Shown one piece after another: positions 8,659 to 18,402 of a stretch of 64,000 bases of DNA. The stretch is from Roseomonas gilardii (GTDB lineage Bacteria; Pseudomonadota; Alphaproteobacteria; Acetobacterales; Acetobacteraceae): NCBI RefSeq assembly GCF_001941945.1, contig NZ_CP015585.1:62001-126000 (forward strand), read 5' to 3'. A program made the translations under genes and the position numbers. Each line of letters opens with the position of its first letter. Position 1 is the stretch's first letter. A model generated the notes under the pieces. The model was not told the origin of the DNA. It did no database searches and saw nothing but the letters and a program-made list of their open reading frames with translations.

Positions 8659-11600
8659 ATCCTCCGCTGCGCCAGGCGGCGCGCCAGGCCGGGCGGCACC
8701 CGTGTCACCAACGGCGCCGGCTCCGGCCGCACCGCCAACTGAGCAGGACCACTCAACAGCACGGCATGTTCTCCCAGGAAGCGGTCCAGTTCTGCCGGGC
8801 TGCGCACCGTGACGATGGTGTCCGTCCCGGCATAAAGCGCCGGCTGCGCCACCTTCAGCCAAGCATGGCCACTCTGCTCGCAAGCCAGGAAGTAGAGGCG
8901 CTCGATGGCATGGGCCGGGGTATGGTCGAGCTGAGCACCCTCAGCCGGGAAGTCGTCAAAGGAAAGGTTGAGGTCCAACAGAGGCTTGAGGGCGGCGGGA
9001 CGCGCCCAGAACATCGAGCCTGACGGGAAGTCCAGGGCCCGTGTCGGCGAGAGCTCGATCCCCATGCGTCGCGCCAGATCCTGCGCCACGTCAAAATTGC
9101 CATTCCAGCCCAGCCAACGGCGGATGGATTCATAATGCTGCGGCGCCACCATGCCGAGCTTCGGTAGCCGCGCGAAGGCATCAAAAATACTGGAGACCAC
9201 TTCCTGGGAACCAAGCAGATTCTCGAACAGGAAGCCGCGCCAGGGCGCCAGGAAGGACGCGTGCTCGGACTTCTTGGAATGCAGATGCAGCACCAGGTCG
9301 TACTTGGCATAGACATCGGCGAAACCCACGAGCTTAGGCGCGATATCGCGGCCACGGTTCGGCGTCACCCGGATGTCGAGATTCCCGCCGGTCCAGTCCG
9401 CGAAGGCCGGACGGATGGCAGCTGCCTTTCGCTCCGTGTCGGTGGACAGGAACAGGTCGGCCGGAATCGGCAGGTTGCGCAGGTAACCCCGCACTTCCAA
9501 CGCGATATCCGGGTGGAAGAGGTGGCAGATGACCGCCACGCGCGGCGCGGGAGCGGCGAGCGGTGGGAAGTCGAAGGGCAGGCAGAGGCTGAAATCGGAT
9601 TCTGACGGCCGGCTGGTCGGTGGCTCCTGCTCCTCGGGCGGCGGCGGGGGCAGGCGGCGCTCCGCCTCGGCCAGCCCCTCCGGGCGGCGTCGCACCAGCG
9701 GCATGGCAGCCACCAGGTCGCGCACCGTGCTGCTGAAGGCCTCCGGGGCGCATTCCCGGCGCACCCGTGCCAGTGCCTTCTCTCGCACATGCTCCCACAA
9801 GGCGCGGTCACCATGCAGGCGCGCGCAGGCAGCGGCGAAGGCGGCCGCATCGTCGGCGATCAGAACCTCCTGCCCGTCCTGCCATTCCAACTGGTTCGCA
9901 ATCAGCGAGGTCACCACCATCGGGATGCCCAGCATGGCTGCCTGATGCACCTTGTGCGGAATGCCGGCGCCCAGGCGGCTCGGCACCACCATCACCCGTG
10001 CATCGGCCAGGGCATCACGCAGATCCGCCACCATGCCCTTCAGTTCCAGTGCGTCGCCATCCAGCGCACGTACGCTGGGCGCCTGGGCCTGGCCTATCAC
10101 CGTCAGCTGCGTTTCGGCTCCCAGGGCGCGGCGGAGGCGCGGCAACACATCGTTCGCGAACCAGCGCACCGCATCGGCATTGGGCGCGTCGTCGGACTGG
10201 ATGGCACCCAGGAACACGATGCGGCTGCGGTCTTCGAAGCCGTCTGGCAGCGGCTCGTCATCCAGCGCATGCCCAAGGATATGGACATCCTTCGCGCCAT
10301 AGGTTTCCAGGGTTTCCCTCTCAGCCGGAGAAACCGAGATGACGGAATCCGCCAACCGGGTCAGCGCGACTTCATTGGCCACCATGGCATGGCGCTCATC
10401 CTCGGCCGGCGGGCTGCCCTGGGCGAGGCGGCGCTGCAGGGTGCGGGTAACGAACAGCGCCTCAGCATCATAGATCACGCGGGCATTGCCGATCAGGTCG
10501 CGGTCGGAGCCCACAGCCTGCTCAAAGAATGCCATGTTCGGTGGGCGGCAGACGATGATACCGTCGAAATGCCCACGCCTGGCGTTGAGATAGGTACGCA
10601 GCTGCGAGGCCTCAGCGCGGATCAGCACCTCGATGCGCTTGTCCAGCGCGCAGCGGACGCCGTGCCATGTTTCCTCATGGCGATGGATGGGAAACAGCGC
10701 GACCTGGGCGCCGGCCTTCACCAGTTCATGCAGCAGGCGATTGGCACGAGGGTAGCCGGTACCCAATTCCACTTTCGGCACGCGATCTTCGATCACCAAC
10801 ACGCGGGGGCCGGCCGAGCGCGCCGTGCGGGCGGCCAGCACATTGGCCGGGTCCAGCGAGAACTGCCCTTCCAGCCATGCACGATGGGTTTGGGTGAAGA
10901 TGCGATGGTTGGCCGCCTGCAGGGCCAGCGCCTCGGAGGAACTCGAGGAACTCCCAAATTCATAGTGGATGATCGCCACATCCGGGTCGAAGACCACCCG
11001 GCGCCCGCTTTCCCACAACCGGAGGCAATAGTCGGTCTCTTCATAATAAGCCGGCGCATAGCGCTCGTCGAAGCCGCCCAGCTCTCGCCAAGTCTCCATC
11101 GGTGTCAGCAGGAAGGCGCCGGAGCAATAGTCCACATCCCGCTGGAACATGACATCGACATCGTTCGGGTCCTGCCCCCGCCCGTAGCCAGAAGCGGCGC
11201 CATTACGCCAGATGATGGAGCCGGCCTCCTGTAGCGTGCCGTCTGGCAGGATGATGCGCCCGCCCACGGCGCCGATATCCGGTGCGGAGTCCAGCGTGAG
11301 CAAGGCTGCCTCGACCGCGCCTGGCAGCAGTTGCGCATCGTTGTTCAGGAGCAGGAGCGTGCGCCCGGTGGCTGCACGTGCGGCGTGGTTCACGCCCTTC
11401 AGGAAATGCAGGTTGGTTTCACTGCGGATGATGGTAGCGCCTTCGATCCTGTCCAGCAGCGCCACCGTGCGATCGGTGGAATTGTTGTCGTGGATCAGAA
11501 CCTCGACGCTCGGCCCTTGCCCGGACAGGGTCTCCATGATGGAGCAAAGGCAGCCGAAGGTAAGTTCCGCTTGGTTGTAGAGCACCAGCACGATGCTGAC

Positions 11601-13100
11601 GTCCGGCCGCTCCGCGCGAGGCAGCCGCAGCGTCGCTGAACTGGCCAGGAAGGCGTCCAGCCGTGCCGACAACGTGGCGCGCATGGCGGCTTTGGCGGAA
11701 GGAACCAGCGCTGCCTCCTCCACCGCCGCCGCCGCGGCTTCGGCCGCGGCGGCCGGGATCGTGGGTGCTGCCGGCGGCAGCGCGGAAGGGTTGCCGCGCA
11801 GGCTCTCGCCACGCAGCAGGCGCATACCGACCCGCAAGGGCCGCGTCAGCCGCCAGGACGTGGAATTGACATACTGGTTGTGAACCGCCGTCACCGCATT
11901 CTGCACGTCCAGCTGCAGGCGGTGCAGCGCTTGCGCCAGTTCCTCGCGCTCAGCCCGGACTCGGGCGAGCTGCGCCTCGAAATCCTGTCGCTGGCTCTCC
12001 TGTCCTCCCAGCTTGGTTTCATAGCCATGCCGCTGGTGGGCGAGATCTGCCGCCAACTGCATCGCCAGCCTGTCGCGCTCGTCGATCAGGCGGTCGCGCG
12101 TCGCCAGTGCTGCGGCGCGGGCCTCGGCTGTTCTGGACAGGGTGGCCAGCATCGCGTCTTTCGCCGCGAGCTTCTCACGTTCCGTCTCCAGCAGCCGCTC
12201 GCGCCAGGCGGCCTCCGTCTGCGCGGCCGCCAGCGCAGCCTCAGCCTCTGCAAGCTGCGCACGCAGGTGATCCAGTTCGGCCGCGCGGTCAGCCAGCCCG
12301 GCCAGGGCATGGATCTGACCGGTCAGATCCGCGATATAACGGTCCTTGCCTAACACCTGCTGCTGCAGCGCCAGGATATCAGCCTGCCGCTGAAAGGCTT
12401 CGCCCCGCGAGGAAATCCGGCGGCGGAAAGCGGCCGCATCCTCGGCTCCCAGGGAGAAGAGCGCCCGCAGGGCTGGCGCCTGTTCAGGACCGACGCCCAG
12501 CACGCCCAGCCCGTTGGAATGCGTGAAGGCGAAGGAGGGGTAGAGGCGCGACAGTTCCTCCCACAGGCGCCAAACGCCAAAGCTGCGCTCCCGCACGTTG
12601 ATGTCATGGAACAACACCACCGCGCAGCGGGACAGGGCCGACGCCCAGGTGTCGAAGTCATGCCGCACCGCGTCATAGCTGTGCAGGCCATCGATATGCA
12701 GAAGGTCGATGCCGCCCTCAGCACCGCCTTCCGGGAAATAGCCCCGCGCATCGTCGAAGGTATTGCGGATCAGGGTGGAGAACTGGGCGAAATGCGCCGC
12801 ATTGAAGTGCGCCACATCGCTGTAGACCTCTTCGCCATAGAAGCCCGCATGCTCGTCGCCCTGCCAGGTATCCACGGCGAAGGCGCGCGCCCCGGGGCAG
12901 AGCACATCCAGTGCCTGGCAGAAGGCGAAGTAGGAATTGCCCGTATGAGTGCCCAGTTCCACCAGAGTGGCGGGCCGCAGCGCCTTCACCAGCCAGAAGG
13001 CAAAGGGGACATGCCCGGCCCAGGCATTTGGCTGCACGATCCGCACAGGGTCCCAGGCCAGTTCAGCACCCAGGTCAAGCTCATCTAGTCCCGTCGCCAT
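8655..13100 (-). CDS. Multidomain methyltransferase-GT2-GT4-RgpF glycan assembly protein
   Basis: 1481 residues from an ATG at 13100. About residues 1-200 form a class I methyltransferase (LVELGTHTGNSYFAFCQ; LHIDGLHSYDAVRHD). Residues 245-430 are a long Ala/Gln/Glu-rich coiled coil. Residues 498-760 are a GT2 domain (VSIVLVLYNQ, LIHDNNSTDRT, LLLLNNDAQLL, YYEETDYCLRLWESG). Residues 765-1130 are a GT-B domain (YDAEALFVTRTLQRR; VVPSRLGAGIPHKVHQAA). Residues 1187-1423 are an RgpF-type rhamnan synthesis domain (VAVICHLFHPDIA, NRGRDIAPKL, LHLHSKKS, DFPSGSMFWARP). One chain could cap, measure and extend a rhamnan-like polymer; order of action is inference. It follows the rml genes, consistent with rhamnose as donor. 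Confidence 0.9.
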   Translation of the reverse strand: MATGLDELDLGAELAWDPVRIVQPNAWAGHVPFAFWLVKALRPATLVELGTHTGNSYFAFCQALDVLCPGARAFAVDTWQGDEHAGFYGEEVYSDVAHFNAAHFAQFSTLIRNTFDDARGYFPEGGAEGGIDLLHIDGLHSYDAVRHDFDTWASALSRCAVVLFHDINVRERSFGVWRLWEELSRLYPSFAFTHSNGLGVLGVGPEQAPALRALFSLGAEDAAAFRRRISSRGEAFQRQADILALQQQVLGKDRYIADLTGQIHALAGLADRAAELDHLRAQLAEAEAALAAAQTEAAWRERLLETEREKLAAKDAMLATLSRTAEARAAALATRDRLIDERDRLAMQLAADLAHQRHGYETKLGGQESQRQDFEAQLARVRAEREELAQALHRLQLDVQNAVTAVHNQYVNSTSWRLTRPLRVGMRLLRGESLRGNPSALPPAAPTIPAAAAEAAAAAVEEAALVPSAKAAMRATLSARLDAFLASSATLRLPRAERPDVSIVLVLYNQAELTFGCLCSIMETLSGQGPSVEVLIHDNNSTDRTVALLDRIEGATIIRSETNLHFLKGVNHAARAATGRTLLLLNNDAQLLPGAVEAALLTLDSAPDIGAVGGRIILPDGTLQEAGSIIWRNGAASGYGRGQDPNDVDVMFQRDVDYCSGAFLLTPMETWRELGGFDERYAPAYYEETDYCLRLWESGRRVVFDPDVAIIHYEFGSSSSSSEALALQAANHRIFTQTHRAWLEGQFSLDPANVLAARTARSAGPRVLVIEDRVPKVELGTGYPRANRLLHELVKAGAQVALFPIHRHEETWHGVRCALDKRIEVLIRAEASQLRTYLNARRGHFDGIIVCRPPNMAFFEQAVGSDRDLIGNARVIYDAEALFVTRTLQRRLAQGSPPAEDERHAMVANEVALTRLADSVISVSPAERETLETYGAKDVHILGHALDDEPLPDGFEDRSRIVFLGAIQSDDAPNADAVRWFANDVLPRLRRALGAETQLTVIGQAQAPSVRALDGDALELKGMVADLRDALADARVMVVPSRLGAGIPHKVHQAAMLGIPMVVTSLIANQLEWQDGQEVLIADDAAAFAAACARLHGDRALWEHVREKALARVRRECAPEAFSSTVRDLVAAMPLVRRRPEGLAEAERRLPPPPPEEQEPPTSRPSESDFSLCLPFDFPPLAAPAPRVAVICHLFHPDIALEVRGYLRNLPIPADLFLSTDTERKAAAIRPAFADWTGGNLDIRVTPNRGRDIAPKLVGFADVYAKYDLVLHLHSKKSEHASFLAPWRGFLFENLLGSQEVVSSIFDAFARLPKLGMVAPQHYESIRRWLGWNGNFDVAQDLARRMGIELSPTRALDFPSGSMFWARPAALKPLLDLNLSFDDFPAEGAQLDHTPAHAIERLYFLACEQSGHAWLKVAQPALYAGTDTIVTVRSPAELDRFLGEHAVLLSGPAQLAVRPEPAPLVTRVPPGLARRLAQRRI

Positions 13101-13216
13101 GCGGCAGCCACTCCCTGCCCGCGGCCCGCAGCGATGGCTCCGGGCCCGGGACTGTTCAAGTATAAGGGGCGCATCCTGTTTTTGACACCCCAGGCTGGCT
13201 CCGGGGGCGGAGGCTG
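13101..13216 (-). promoter_or_regulatory. Possible internal promoter before the multidomain gene
   Basis: This 116-bp gap is the longest inside the rml/glycosyltransferase operon. On the minus strand it contains TTATACT, close to a -10 box, with TGTCAA about 17 bases upstream as a weak -35. The low-GC patch stands out from GC-rich flanks. It may be a secondary promoter; no terminator was seen. Confidence 0.3.
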
Positions 13217-14638
13217 CTAGAAGCCGATCCGCTGCAGCAGGCCATCCAGGCGGTCGCGCCAGCTCGTGATCGACAGATGGGTCTGCGCATGGGTCAGCCC
13301 ACCAATCGACAGCCGGTTCCACAGCAATTCGTCAGTATACGCCTCGCAGAGGCGGCTGGCGAAGGCCGCTGGATCGCTGGTCACCAGCACACCCGCATTC
13401 TCCGACAGCGACATGCCTTCAGCGGCGACCGGCGTGGCGATGCAGGGCACCCCCGCCGCAAGGCTGGAAGCCACCTTGCCTTTGGTGCCTGCACCGAAGC
13501 GCAGTGGAGCGATGCTCAGCCGCAGGCCCTCAAACCACGGGCCGATGTCCGGCATGTGCCCTAGCGCCCGCACCCGGCCCGGTGCGCCTTTCAGCAACTC
13601 CGCCGGGAAGTCGGCGCCCACAATCGTGAACTCCAGCTCCGGCAGCTCCCGCAGCACCAAGGGCCAGATCTCAGCCAGGAAGTAGCGCACCGCATCCACA
13701 TTAGGGGCATGGGCAAAGCCGCCGATGAAGCCGATGCCGGTGCGCTGCGCGAAGGGATTGGCAGGCGGTGCCAGAGGGCGCGCCAACGGCATCTCCACCA
13801 CCAATGCATCCGGGATCTCGCTGGCGAGAAACTCCAGTTCGGCCTTAGAGACAACAATGGTAGCGTCGCTGGCGCGGATGATCTGTTCTTCCCGCTGCCG
13901 CACCTGCAGGGCCACGGCCAAAGCCGCCTCGTCCTCCATCAGCCGTGCCCGACGTTCCTCGCGGAGGAAGTTCAGGTCGATGGTGTTGAAGACGATGCGG
14001 GCATGCCGCGCGTCCCGCAGCGCAGGCTCCAGAAAGCGGCCGCCGCAATAGACCCGGCAGAGAACGCAAAGGTCCAACTCATGTCCGTGCCTTGTGAGAT
14101 AGTCTTCCACCGAAGGCGCATCGGAGGGCAGCAAGCAGCGGATGCCGGCGCGGATCAGGGCGTCGCGCTGCAGGCAAGGCTCCACATGCTCGCGCGCCGC
14201 CGCCAGGATGGTGTCGAAGCCCAGATCCTGCAGTGCATGCGCCAACTGCACGATGTCCACGGACCCGGAGTCTCGGTCCGGCTGCGGCCAATGGTCATCG
14301 ATGATGATGGCGCGGCCGCGGGAGGCAGCGCCCGCTGGCTTGGCCGCCAAGGTGCCAGTGGCAGGCGACATGCCGCCGCCGCCGCGCAGCCGCCTGATGG
14401 TTCCGCGCAACCCTGCCGGCAGGTGGTGATAGACCCGCCGCAGGCTCTGACGCACGTGGTACGCTGGCTTGCCCTGCAACTGCTGGATCTGAGCGCGCAG
14501 GGCCAGGATCTCGGCCGCGGCATCGGCCAGCCGGCCACGGTCACGACGCATCTGCGCTGTCAGGATCACAGCCGGGATCTGCGACGGGTCGTTGGCGGTG
14601 CGCGAGTCCGACTGTTCAGGTGGCGAGGTCGATAGCAT
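13217..14638 (-). CDS. GT4-family glycosyltransferase with N-terminal coiled coil
   Basis: 473 residues. A short N-terminal helical stretch (RGRLADAAAEILALRAQIQQ) precedes a GT-B fold. The acceptor half begins RAIIIDDHWPQPDRDSGSVD, typical of glycosyltransferases found with O-antigen methyltransferase genes, and the donor half has TGIGFIGGFAHAPNVDAVRY and LRFGAGTKGKVASSLAAGVP followed by AAEGM. These are group 1 donor-site features. It lies 75 bases after rmlA in the same operon. The likely role is addition of a sugar to the rhamnose-containing polymer in the cytoplasm. Confidence 0.88.
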   Translation of the reverse strand: MLSTSPPEQSDSRTANDPSQIPAVILTAQMRRDRGRLADAAAEILALRAQIQQLQGKPAYHVRQSLRRVYHHLPAGLRGTIRRLRGGGGMSPATGTLAAKPAGAASRGRAIIIDDHWPQPDRDSGSVDIVQLAHALQDLGFDTILAAAREHVEPCLQRDALIRAGIRCLLPSDAPSVEDYLTRHGHELDLCVLCRVYCGGRFLEPALRDARHARIVFNTIDLNFLREERRARLMEDEAALAVALQVRQREEQIIRASDATIVVSKAELEFLASEIPDALVVEMPLARPLAPPANPFAQRTGIGFIGGFAHAPNVDAVRYFLAEIWPLVLRELPELEFTIVGADFPAELLKGAPGRVRALGHMPDIGPWFEGLRLSIAPLRFGAGTKGKVASSLAAGVPCIATPVAAEGMSLSENAGVLVTSDPAAFASRLCEAYTDELLWNRLSIGGLTHAQTHLSITSWRDRLDGLLQRIGF

Positions 14639-14713
14639 GGCGGGGAACCAATGGTTTGATGGCTTATGGCCGGTGAAGCATGCACGGTTGGGCAGGAGCG
14701 TCCCCGCCAGTGT

Positions 14714-15583
14714 TCAGCGCTGCCCGATCAGCCCTTCAAGATAGGCGCCATAGCCGCTCTTGTTCAGCCTCCGGGCCAGGGCGCGCAGCGCGTCATCATC
14801 GATGAAGCCGCAGCGCCAGGCGATCTCCTCCGGCGAGGCGACCTTGGTGCCGGTGCGCTTCTCGATGGCGCGGACGTACTCGCCGGCTTCCAGCAGGCTG
14901 TCATGCGTGCCGGTATCCAGCCAGGCATAGCCGCGGCCGAGGCGGATCACGTTCAGCGAGCCTTCCTCCATGTAGAGGCGGTTGAGGTCGGTGATCTCCA
15001 GCTCGCCGCGCGCGGAAGGCTTGAGGCTGCGCGCCAGGGCGGGAGCGCGGCCATCGTAGAGGTAGAGGCCGGTGACGGCCCAGTCCGAGCGCGGCCTCGC
15101 CGGCTTTTCCTCCAGCGAGATGGCGCGGTGGTTCTCGTCGAATTCCACCACGCCGTAGCGCTCCGGGTCGGCCACGCGGTAGGCGAAGACGGAGGCACCC
15201 TTGTCGCAGGCACGGGCCTCGGCCAGCCGCTCCTCCAGGCTGTGGCCGTGGAAGATGTTGTCGCCCAGCACCAAGGTGGAGGGACCGCCGGCCAGGAATT
15301 CCTCGCCCAGGATGAAGGCCTGCGCCAGCCCGTCCGGCCGGTCCTGCTGCACGTAGCTGAGCTGGATGCCCCATTGCTCGCCGGTGCCGAGCAGCCGCCG
15401 GAACAACGGCAGGTCATGCGGGGTGGAGATGATCAGGATCTCGCGGATGCCGGCCAGCATCAGCACCGAGAGCGGGTAGTAGATCATCGGCTTGTCATAG
15501 ACCGGCAGCAACTGCTTCGAGACCGCCAGCGTCGCCGGATGCAGCCGCGTGCCGCTGCCGCCCGCCAGGATGATGCCCTTCAT
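14714..15583 (-). CDS. rmlA: Glucose-1-phosphate thymidylyltransferase
   Basis: 289 residues, the family length. The nucleotide-binding signature [20 protein letters not shown] is at residues 6-25, followed by [27 protein letters not shown] and [18 protein letters not shown], all diagnostic of RmlA. It makes dTDP-glucose from dTTP and glucose 1-phosphate, the first step to dTDP-L-rhamnose. I start at ATG 15583 (MKGIILAGG) rather than the in-frame ATG at 15601, which would overlap rmlD. Confidence 0.97.
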   Translation of the reverse strand: MKGIILAGGSGTRLHPATLAVSKQLLPVYDKPMIYYPLSVLMLAGIREILIISTPHDLPLFRRLLGTGEQWGIQLSYVQQDRPDGLAQAFILGEEFLAGGPSTLVLGDNIFHGHSLEERLAEARACDKGASVFAYRVADPERYGVVEFDENHRAISLEEKPARPRSDWAVTGLYLYDGRAPALARSLKPSARGELEITDLNRLYMEEGSLNVIRLGRGYAWLDTGTHDSLLEAGEYVRAIEKRTGTKVASPEEIAWRCGFIDDDALRALARRLNKSGYGAYLEGLIGQR

Positions 15584-15597
15584 GGTCGTTGCTTCCG

Positions 15598-16497
15598 TCA
15601 AGAATCTTGCTTCTGGGGACCGATGAGTGTGTCGAGGCAGCGGGACAGCGACTGGCGCCAGTCGGCCGCCTCGATGCCATGGATGCTGGCGATGCGCCCG
15701 CAGTTCAGGCGGCCATCCGCCGGGCGGCGGGCGGGTGTGGGATATTCGGCGGTGGTGATGGCGGAAAGCCGCGGCGCCTTCTGCCCGCGCGCGGCGGCGC
15801 CGGCGAAGATGGCCTCGGCGAAGCCGTGCCAGGTGGTCCAGGGCTTGCCGGTCAGGTGAAAAACACCGAAGGCCGGGTCGCCCGCCGGGGCGGCGGCCAG
15901 CCGGGGCAGCATGCGGGCCATGGCATCCGCCAGATCGGCCGCGAAGGTGGGGGCGCCACGCTGGTCGGCGACCACCGAGACCGCCTCGCGCTCCCGCCCC
16001 AGGCGCAGCATGGTCTTGACGAAGTTGCTGCCATGCGGGCTGCAGACCCAGGCGGTGCGGATAATGGCGCTGCGGGCATTGGTGGCCAGCACGGCGCGCT
16101 CGCCGGCCAGCTTGGACTCGCCATAGACGCCCATGGGGCCGGTGGGCGCGTCCTCGTCGTAAGGCGCGCCGCCATCGCCGGAAAACACGTAATCCGTCGA
16201 GACATGCAGGAAGGGCAGGCCCCGCGCCGCGGCGGCGGCGGCCAGCATGCCGGCGCCGATGGCATTCACCGCGAAGGCGAGGTCGCGCTGGCTTTCGGCC
16301 TTGTCCACGGCGGTATAGGCGGCAGCATTGATGATGGCCTCCGGCGCCACCTGCTCCACCGCGCGGCGGATGGACTCCGGTTCGGTCAGGTCCAGTTCCG
16401 GCGCCTCCAGCGCCACCACCTCATGGCCGTCGCGCGGCAGGCGCTCCAGTAGCTCGACCGCCAGCTGGCCAGTGCGTCCGGCAACCAGGACACGCAT
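15598..16497 (-). CDS. rmlD: dTDP-4-dehydrorhamnose reductase
   Basis: 299 residues. It begins [20 protein letters not shown] with the nucleotide-binding GRTGQL, followed by [24 protein letters not shown] and the catalytic YGESKLAGE, the RmlD hallmarks. It performs the NADPH-dependent last step to dTDP-L-rhamnose. The ATG at 16497 overlaps the rmlB stop as TGATG, and rmlA follows after 14 bases. A longer frame to 16656 is only the open upstream extension inside rmlB. Confidence 0.97.
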   Translation of the reverse strand: MRVLVAGRTGQLAVELLERLPRDGHEVVALEAPELDLTEPESIRRAVEQVAPEAIINAAAYTAVDKAESQRDLAFAVNAIGAGMLAAAAAARGLPFLHVSTDYVFSGDGGAPYDEDAPTGPMGVYGESKLAGERAVLATNARSAIIRTAWVCSPHGSNFVKTMLRLGREREAVSVVADQRGAPTFAADLADAMARMLPRLAAAPAGDPAFGVFHLTGKPWTTWHGFAEAIFAGAAARGQKAPRLSAITTAEYPTPARRPADGRLNCGRIASIHGIEAADWRQSLSRCLDTLIGPQKQDS

Positions 16498-17576
16498 CAG
16501 GCGGCACCCGCCGCCTGGGCCGGGGAGGCTTGCAGCAGGCCGAGACGCTGGCCGGAATAGACCTTCTCCCGCAGCGGCCGCCACCAGGCCTCGTTGGCCA
16601 GGTACCAGGCCAGGGTGCGCTCGATGCCTTCCTCGAAGGTCACGGCGGCGCGCCAACCCAGTTCGCGCTCGGCCTTGGCAGGGTCGATGGCATAGCGGCG
16701 GTCATGGCCGGGGCGGTCCGGCACGAAGGTGACCAGCTCCCGGCGCGGCGCGGCGGCGGGGCGCAAGCGGTCCAGCGCGTCGCAGATGGCATGCACCACC
16801 TGCAGATTGGTGCGCTCCGCCCGGCCGCCGATGTTGTAGGTCTGCCCCGGCACGCCGCGCGTCACCGCCGCTACCAGGGCGCGCACATGGTCCTCGACGA
16901 AGAGCCAGTCGCGGATATTGCCGCCATCGCCATAGACCGGCAGCGGCTTGCCCTCCAGCGCGTTCAGCGTGACCAGCGGGATCAGCTTCTCGGGAAAATG
17001 GAAGGGGCCGTAGTTGTTGGAGCAGTTGGTGACGATGGTGGGCAGCCCATAGGTCTCGTGCCAGGCGCGCGCCAGGTGGTCCGACCCCGCCTTGCTGGCC
17101 GAATAGGGCGAGCGCGGGTCATAGGGCGTGGCTTCCGTGAAGGCGCCGGTGGGGCCGAGCGAGCCGAAGACCTCGTCGGTCGAGACATGCAGGAAGCGGA
17201 AGCGCCCGCGCCGCGCCTCGTCATAGCCAGCCAGCAGCGCCCGGGCGGCCTCCAGCAGCGCGAAGGTGCCCATCACATTGGTCTGGATGAAGGGGGCGGC
17301 GGAGGCGATGGAGCGGTCCACATGGCTCTCGGCCGCGAGGTGCATCACCGCATCGGGGGCGAAATCCGCGAAGGCCCGGCGCATGGCATCGGCATCGCAG
17401 ATATCGGCCTGCAGGAAGGCGAAGCCGGGCCGCCCCTCGCAGGCCGCCAGGGTGCGGCGGTCCCCCGCATAGGTCAGCTTGTCGATCACCAGCACCTCCT
17501 GCCCGAGGTCGAGGACAAGGTGCCGGACCAGGGCCGAGCCGATGAAGCCGGCGCCGCCGGTGACGATGAGACGCAT
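16497..17576 (-). CDS. rmlB: dTDP-glucose 4,6-dehydratase
   Basis: 359 residues starting [20 protein letters not shown], with the NAD-binding TGGAGFIG at 6-13, the active-site strand [12 protein letters not shown] and catalytic [26 protein letters not shown] and [16 protein letters not shown] are RmlB signatures. It converts dTDP-glucose to the 4-keto-6-deoxy intermediate. It starts 10 bases after the rmlC stop and overlaps rmlD by one base. Longer upstream starts run into rmlC. Confidence 0.97.
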   Translation of the reverse strand: MRLIVTGGAGFIGSALVRHLVLDLGQEVLVIDKLTYAGDRRTLAACEGRPGFAFLQADICDADAMRRAFADFAPDAVMHLAAESHVDRSIASAAPFIQTNVMGTFALLEAARALLAGYDEARRGRFRFLHVSTDEVFGSLGPTGAFTEATPYDPRSPYSASKAGSDHLARAWHETYGLPTIVTNCSNNYGPFHFPEKLIPLVTLNALEGKPLPVYGDGGNIRDWLFVEDHVRALVAAVTRGVPGQTYNIGGRAERTNLQVVHAICDALDRLRPAAAPRRELVTFVPDRPGHDRRYAIDPAKAERELGWRAAVTFEEGIERTLAWYLANEAWWRPLREKVYSGQRLGLLQASPAQAAGAA

Positions 17577-17586
17577 GCGGGGGTTC

Positions 17587-18192
17587 TCAGAAAAAGCCGG
17601 GAAGGTCATGCAGGCGGGGATGGACGCGGTCCTTGGCGGAGAGCACAGGGCCATCGGGCAGCTCGGGCCAGGGCAGTGCCAGGTCAGGGTCGTCCCAGGC
17701 GAGGCCGCGGTCGCATTCGGGGGCGTAATAGTCGGTCACCTTGTAGGCGACCTCTGTATCCGGCTCCAGCGTCACGAAGCCATGCGCGAAGCCGGCGGGG
17801 ACATAAAGCTGCTCGGCGCCCTCGGCGGAGAGCTTGCAAGCCACGTGCCGGCCGAAGCTCGGCGAGGCGCGGCGCAGGTCCACGATCACGTCCAGGACGG
17901 CGCCCCGCAGCACGCGCACCAGCTTGGCCTGGGCGTGCGGCGGCAGTTGGAAGTGCATGCCGCGCAGCGTGCCGGGCGTGGCCGAAAGGGAATGGTTGTC
18001 CTGCACGAAATGGTCGGTCACGCCGACCGCCTCGAAATCCCGCCGGCTGTAGGTTTCCATGAAGAAGCCGCGATGGTCGCCGAAGCGTCGCACCTGCAGC
18101 AAGAGCGGCCCCGCGATCTCGAAGCCCTGCGCGGAAACGTTGCCACTGACCCGCGGCTCGCCCGGTAGGACTTCAGGTCTCGAGTTCAACAC
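17587..18192 (-). CDS. rmlC: dTDP-4-dehydrorhamnose 3,5-epimerase
   Basis: The cupin core reads [40 protein letters not shown], and [19 protein letters not shown], with catalytic His/Asp residues present. It epimerises C3 and C5 of the keto sugar. I choose a GTG at 18192 (201 residues) because GGGAG sits seven bases upstream; ATGs at 18237 and 18255 would add an N-terminal tail unlike the family. It is the first gene of the operon, which is unusual because rmlB or rmlA more often leads. Confidence 0.95.
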   Translation of the reverse strand: MLNSRPEVLPGEPRVSGNVSAQGFEIAGPLLLQVRRFGDHRGFFMETYSRRDFEAVGVTDHFVQDNHSLSATPGTLRGMHFQLPPHAQAKLVRVLRGAVLDVIVDLRRASPSFGRHVACKLSAEGAEQLYVPAGFAHGFVTLEPDTEVAYKVTDYYAPECDRGLAWDDPDLALPWPELPDGPVLSAKDRVHPRLHDLPGFF

Positions 18193-18398
18193 TCTTTCAC
18201 TCCCGTCATAGCAAGTTAGACTCAGTTCGAGAAGCATAGGTGCAGAAAGCACCACTATAAAGTTCAGAAGCCGCGTTCAAAAGCTGCAGGGTCGCCAGAA
18301 ATCCAGGTTGAGGATGCCCTAGTTTACCTGCCCCAAGGACAAGGGGCATCAACAGCAGTGAAACGGACTAGGACCATAACCGCTTGGCAAGTGCGTGG
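18193..18398 (-). promoter_or_regulatory. Leader/promoter region of the glycan operon
   Basis: About 200 non-coding bases upstream of rmlC, with locally lower GC. A stem TGCCCC/GGGGCA (18329-18348, loop of 8) could be an operator or attenuator hairpin. The region is cut at 18399 by the IS pair, so part of the original promoter may now lie beyond 20687. Confidence 0.4.
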
Positions 18399-18402
18399 CT
18401 AG

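Noticed and set aside
9789-11234. 481-codon plus-strand ORF inside the large glycosyltransferase gene
   Set aside because: Antisense shadow of a frame with clear catalytic motifs; composition not protein-like.
16530-18062. 510-codon plus-strand ORF opposite rmlB and rmlC
   Set aside because: Runs across two well-conserved genes on the other strand and ends in Arg/Pro/Ala low complexity.
18193-18398. JUMPstart/ops element before the glycan operon
   Set aside because: No GGCGGTAG-like core was found in the leader.
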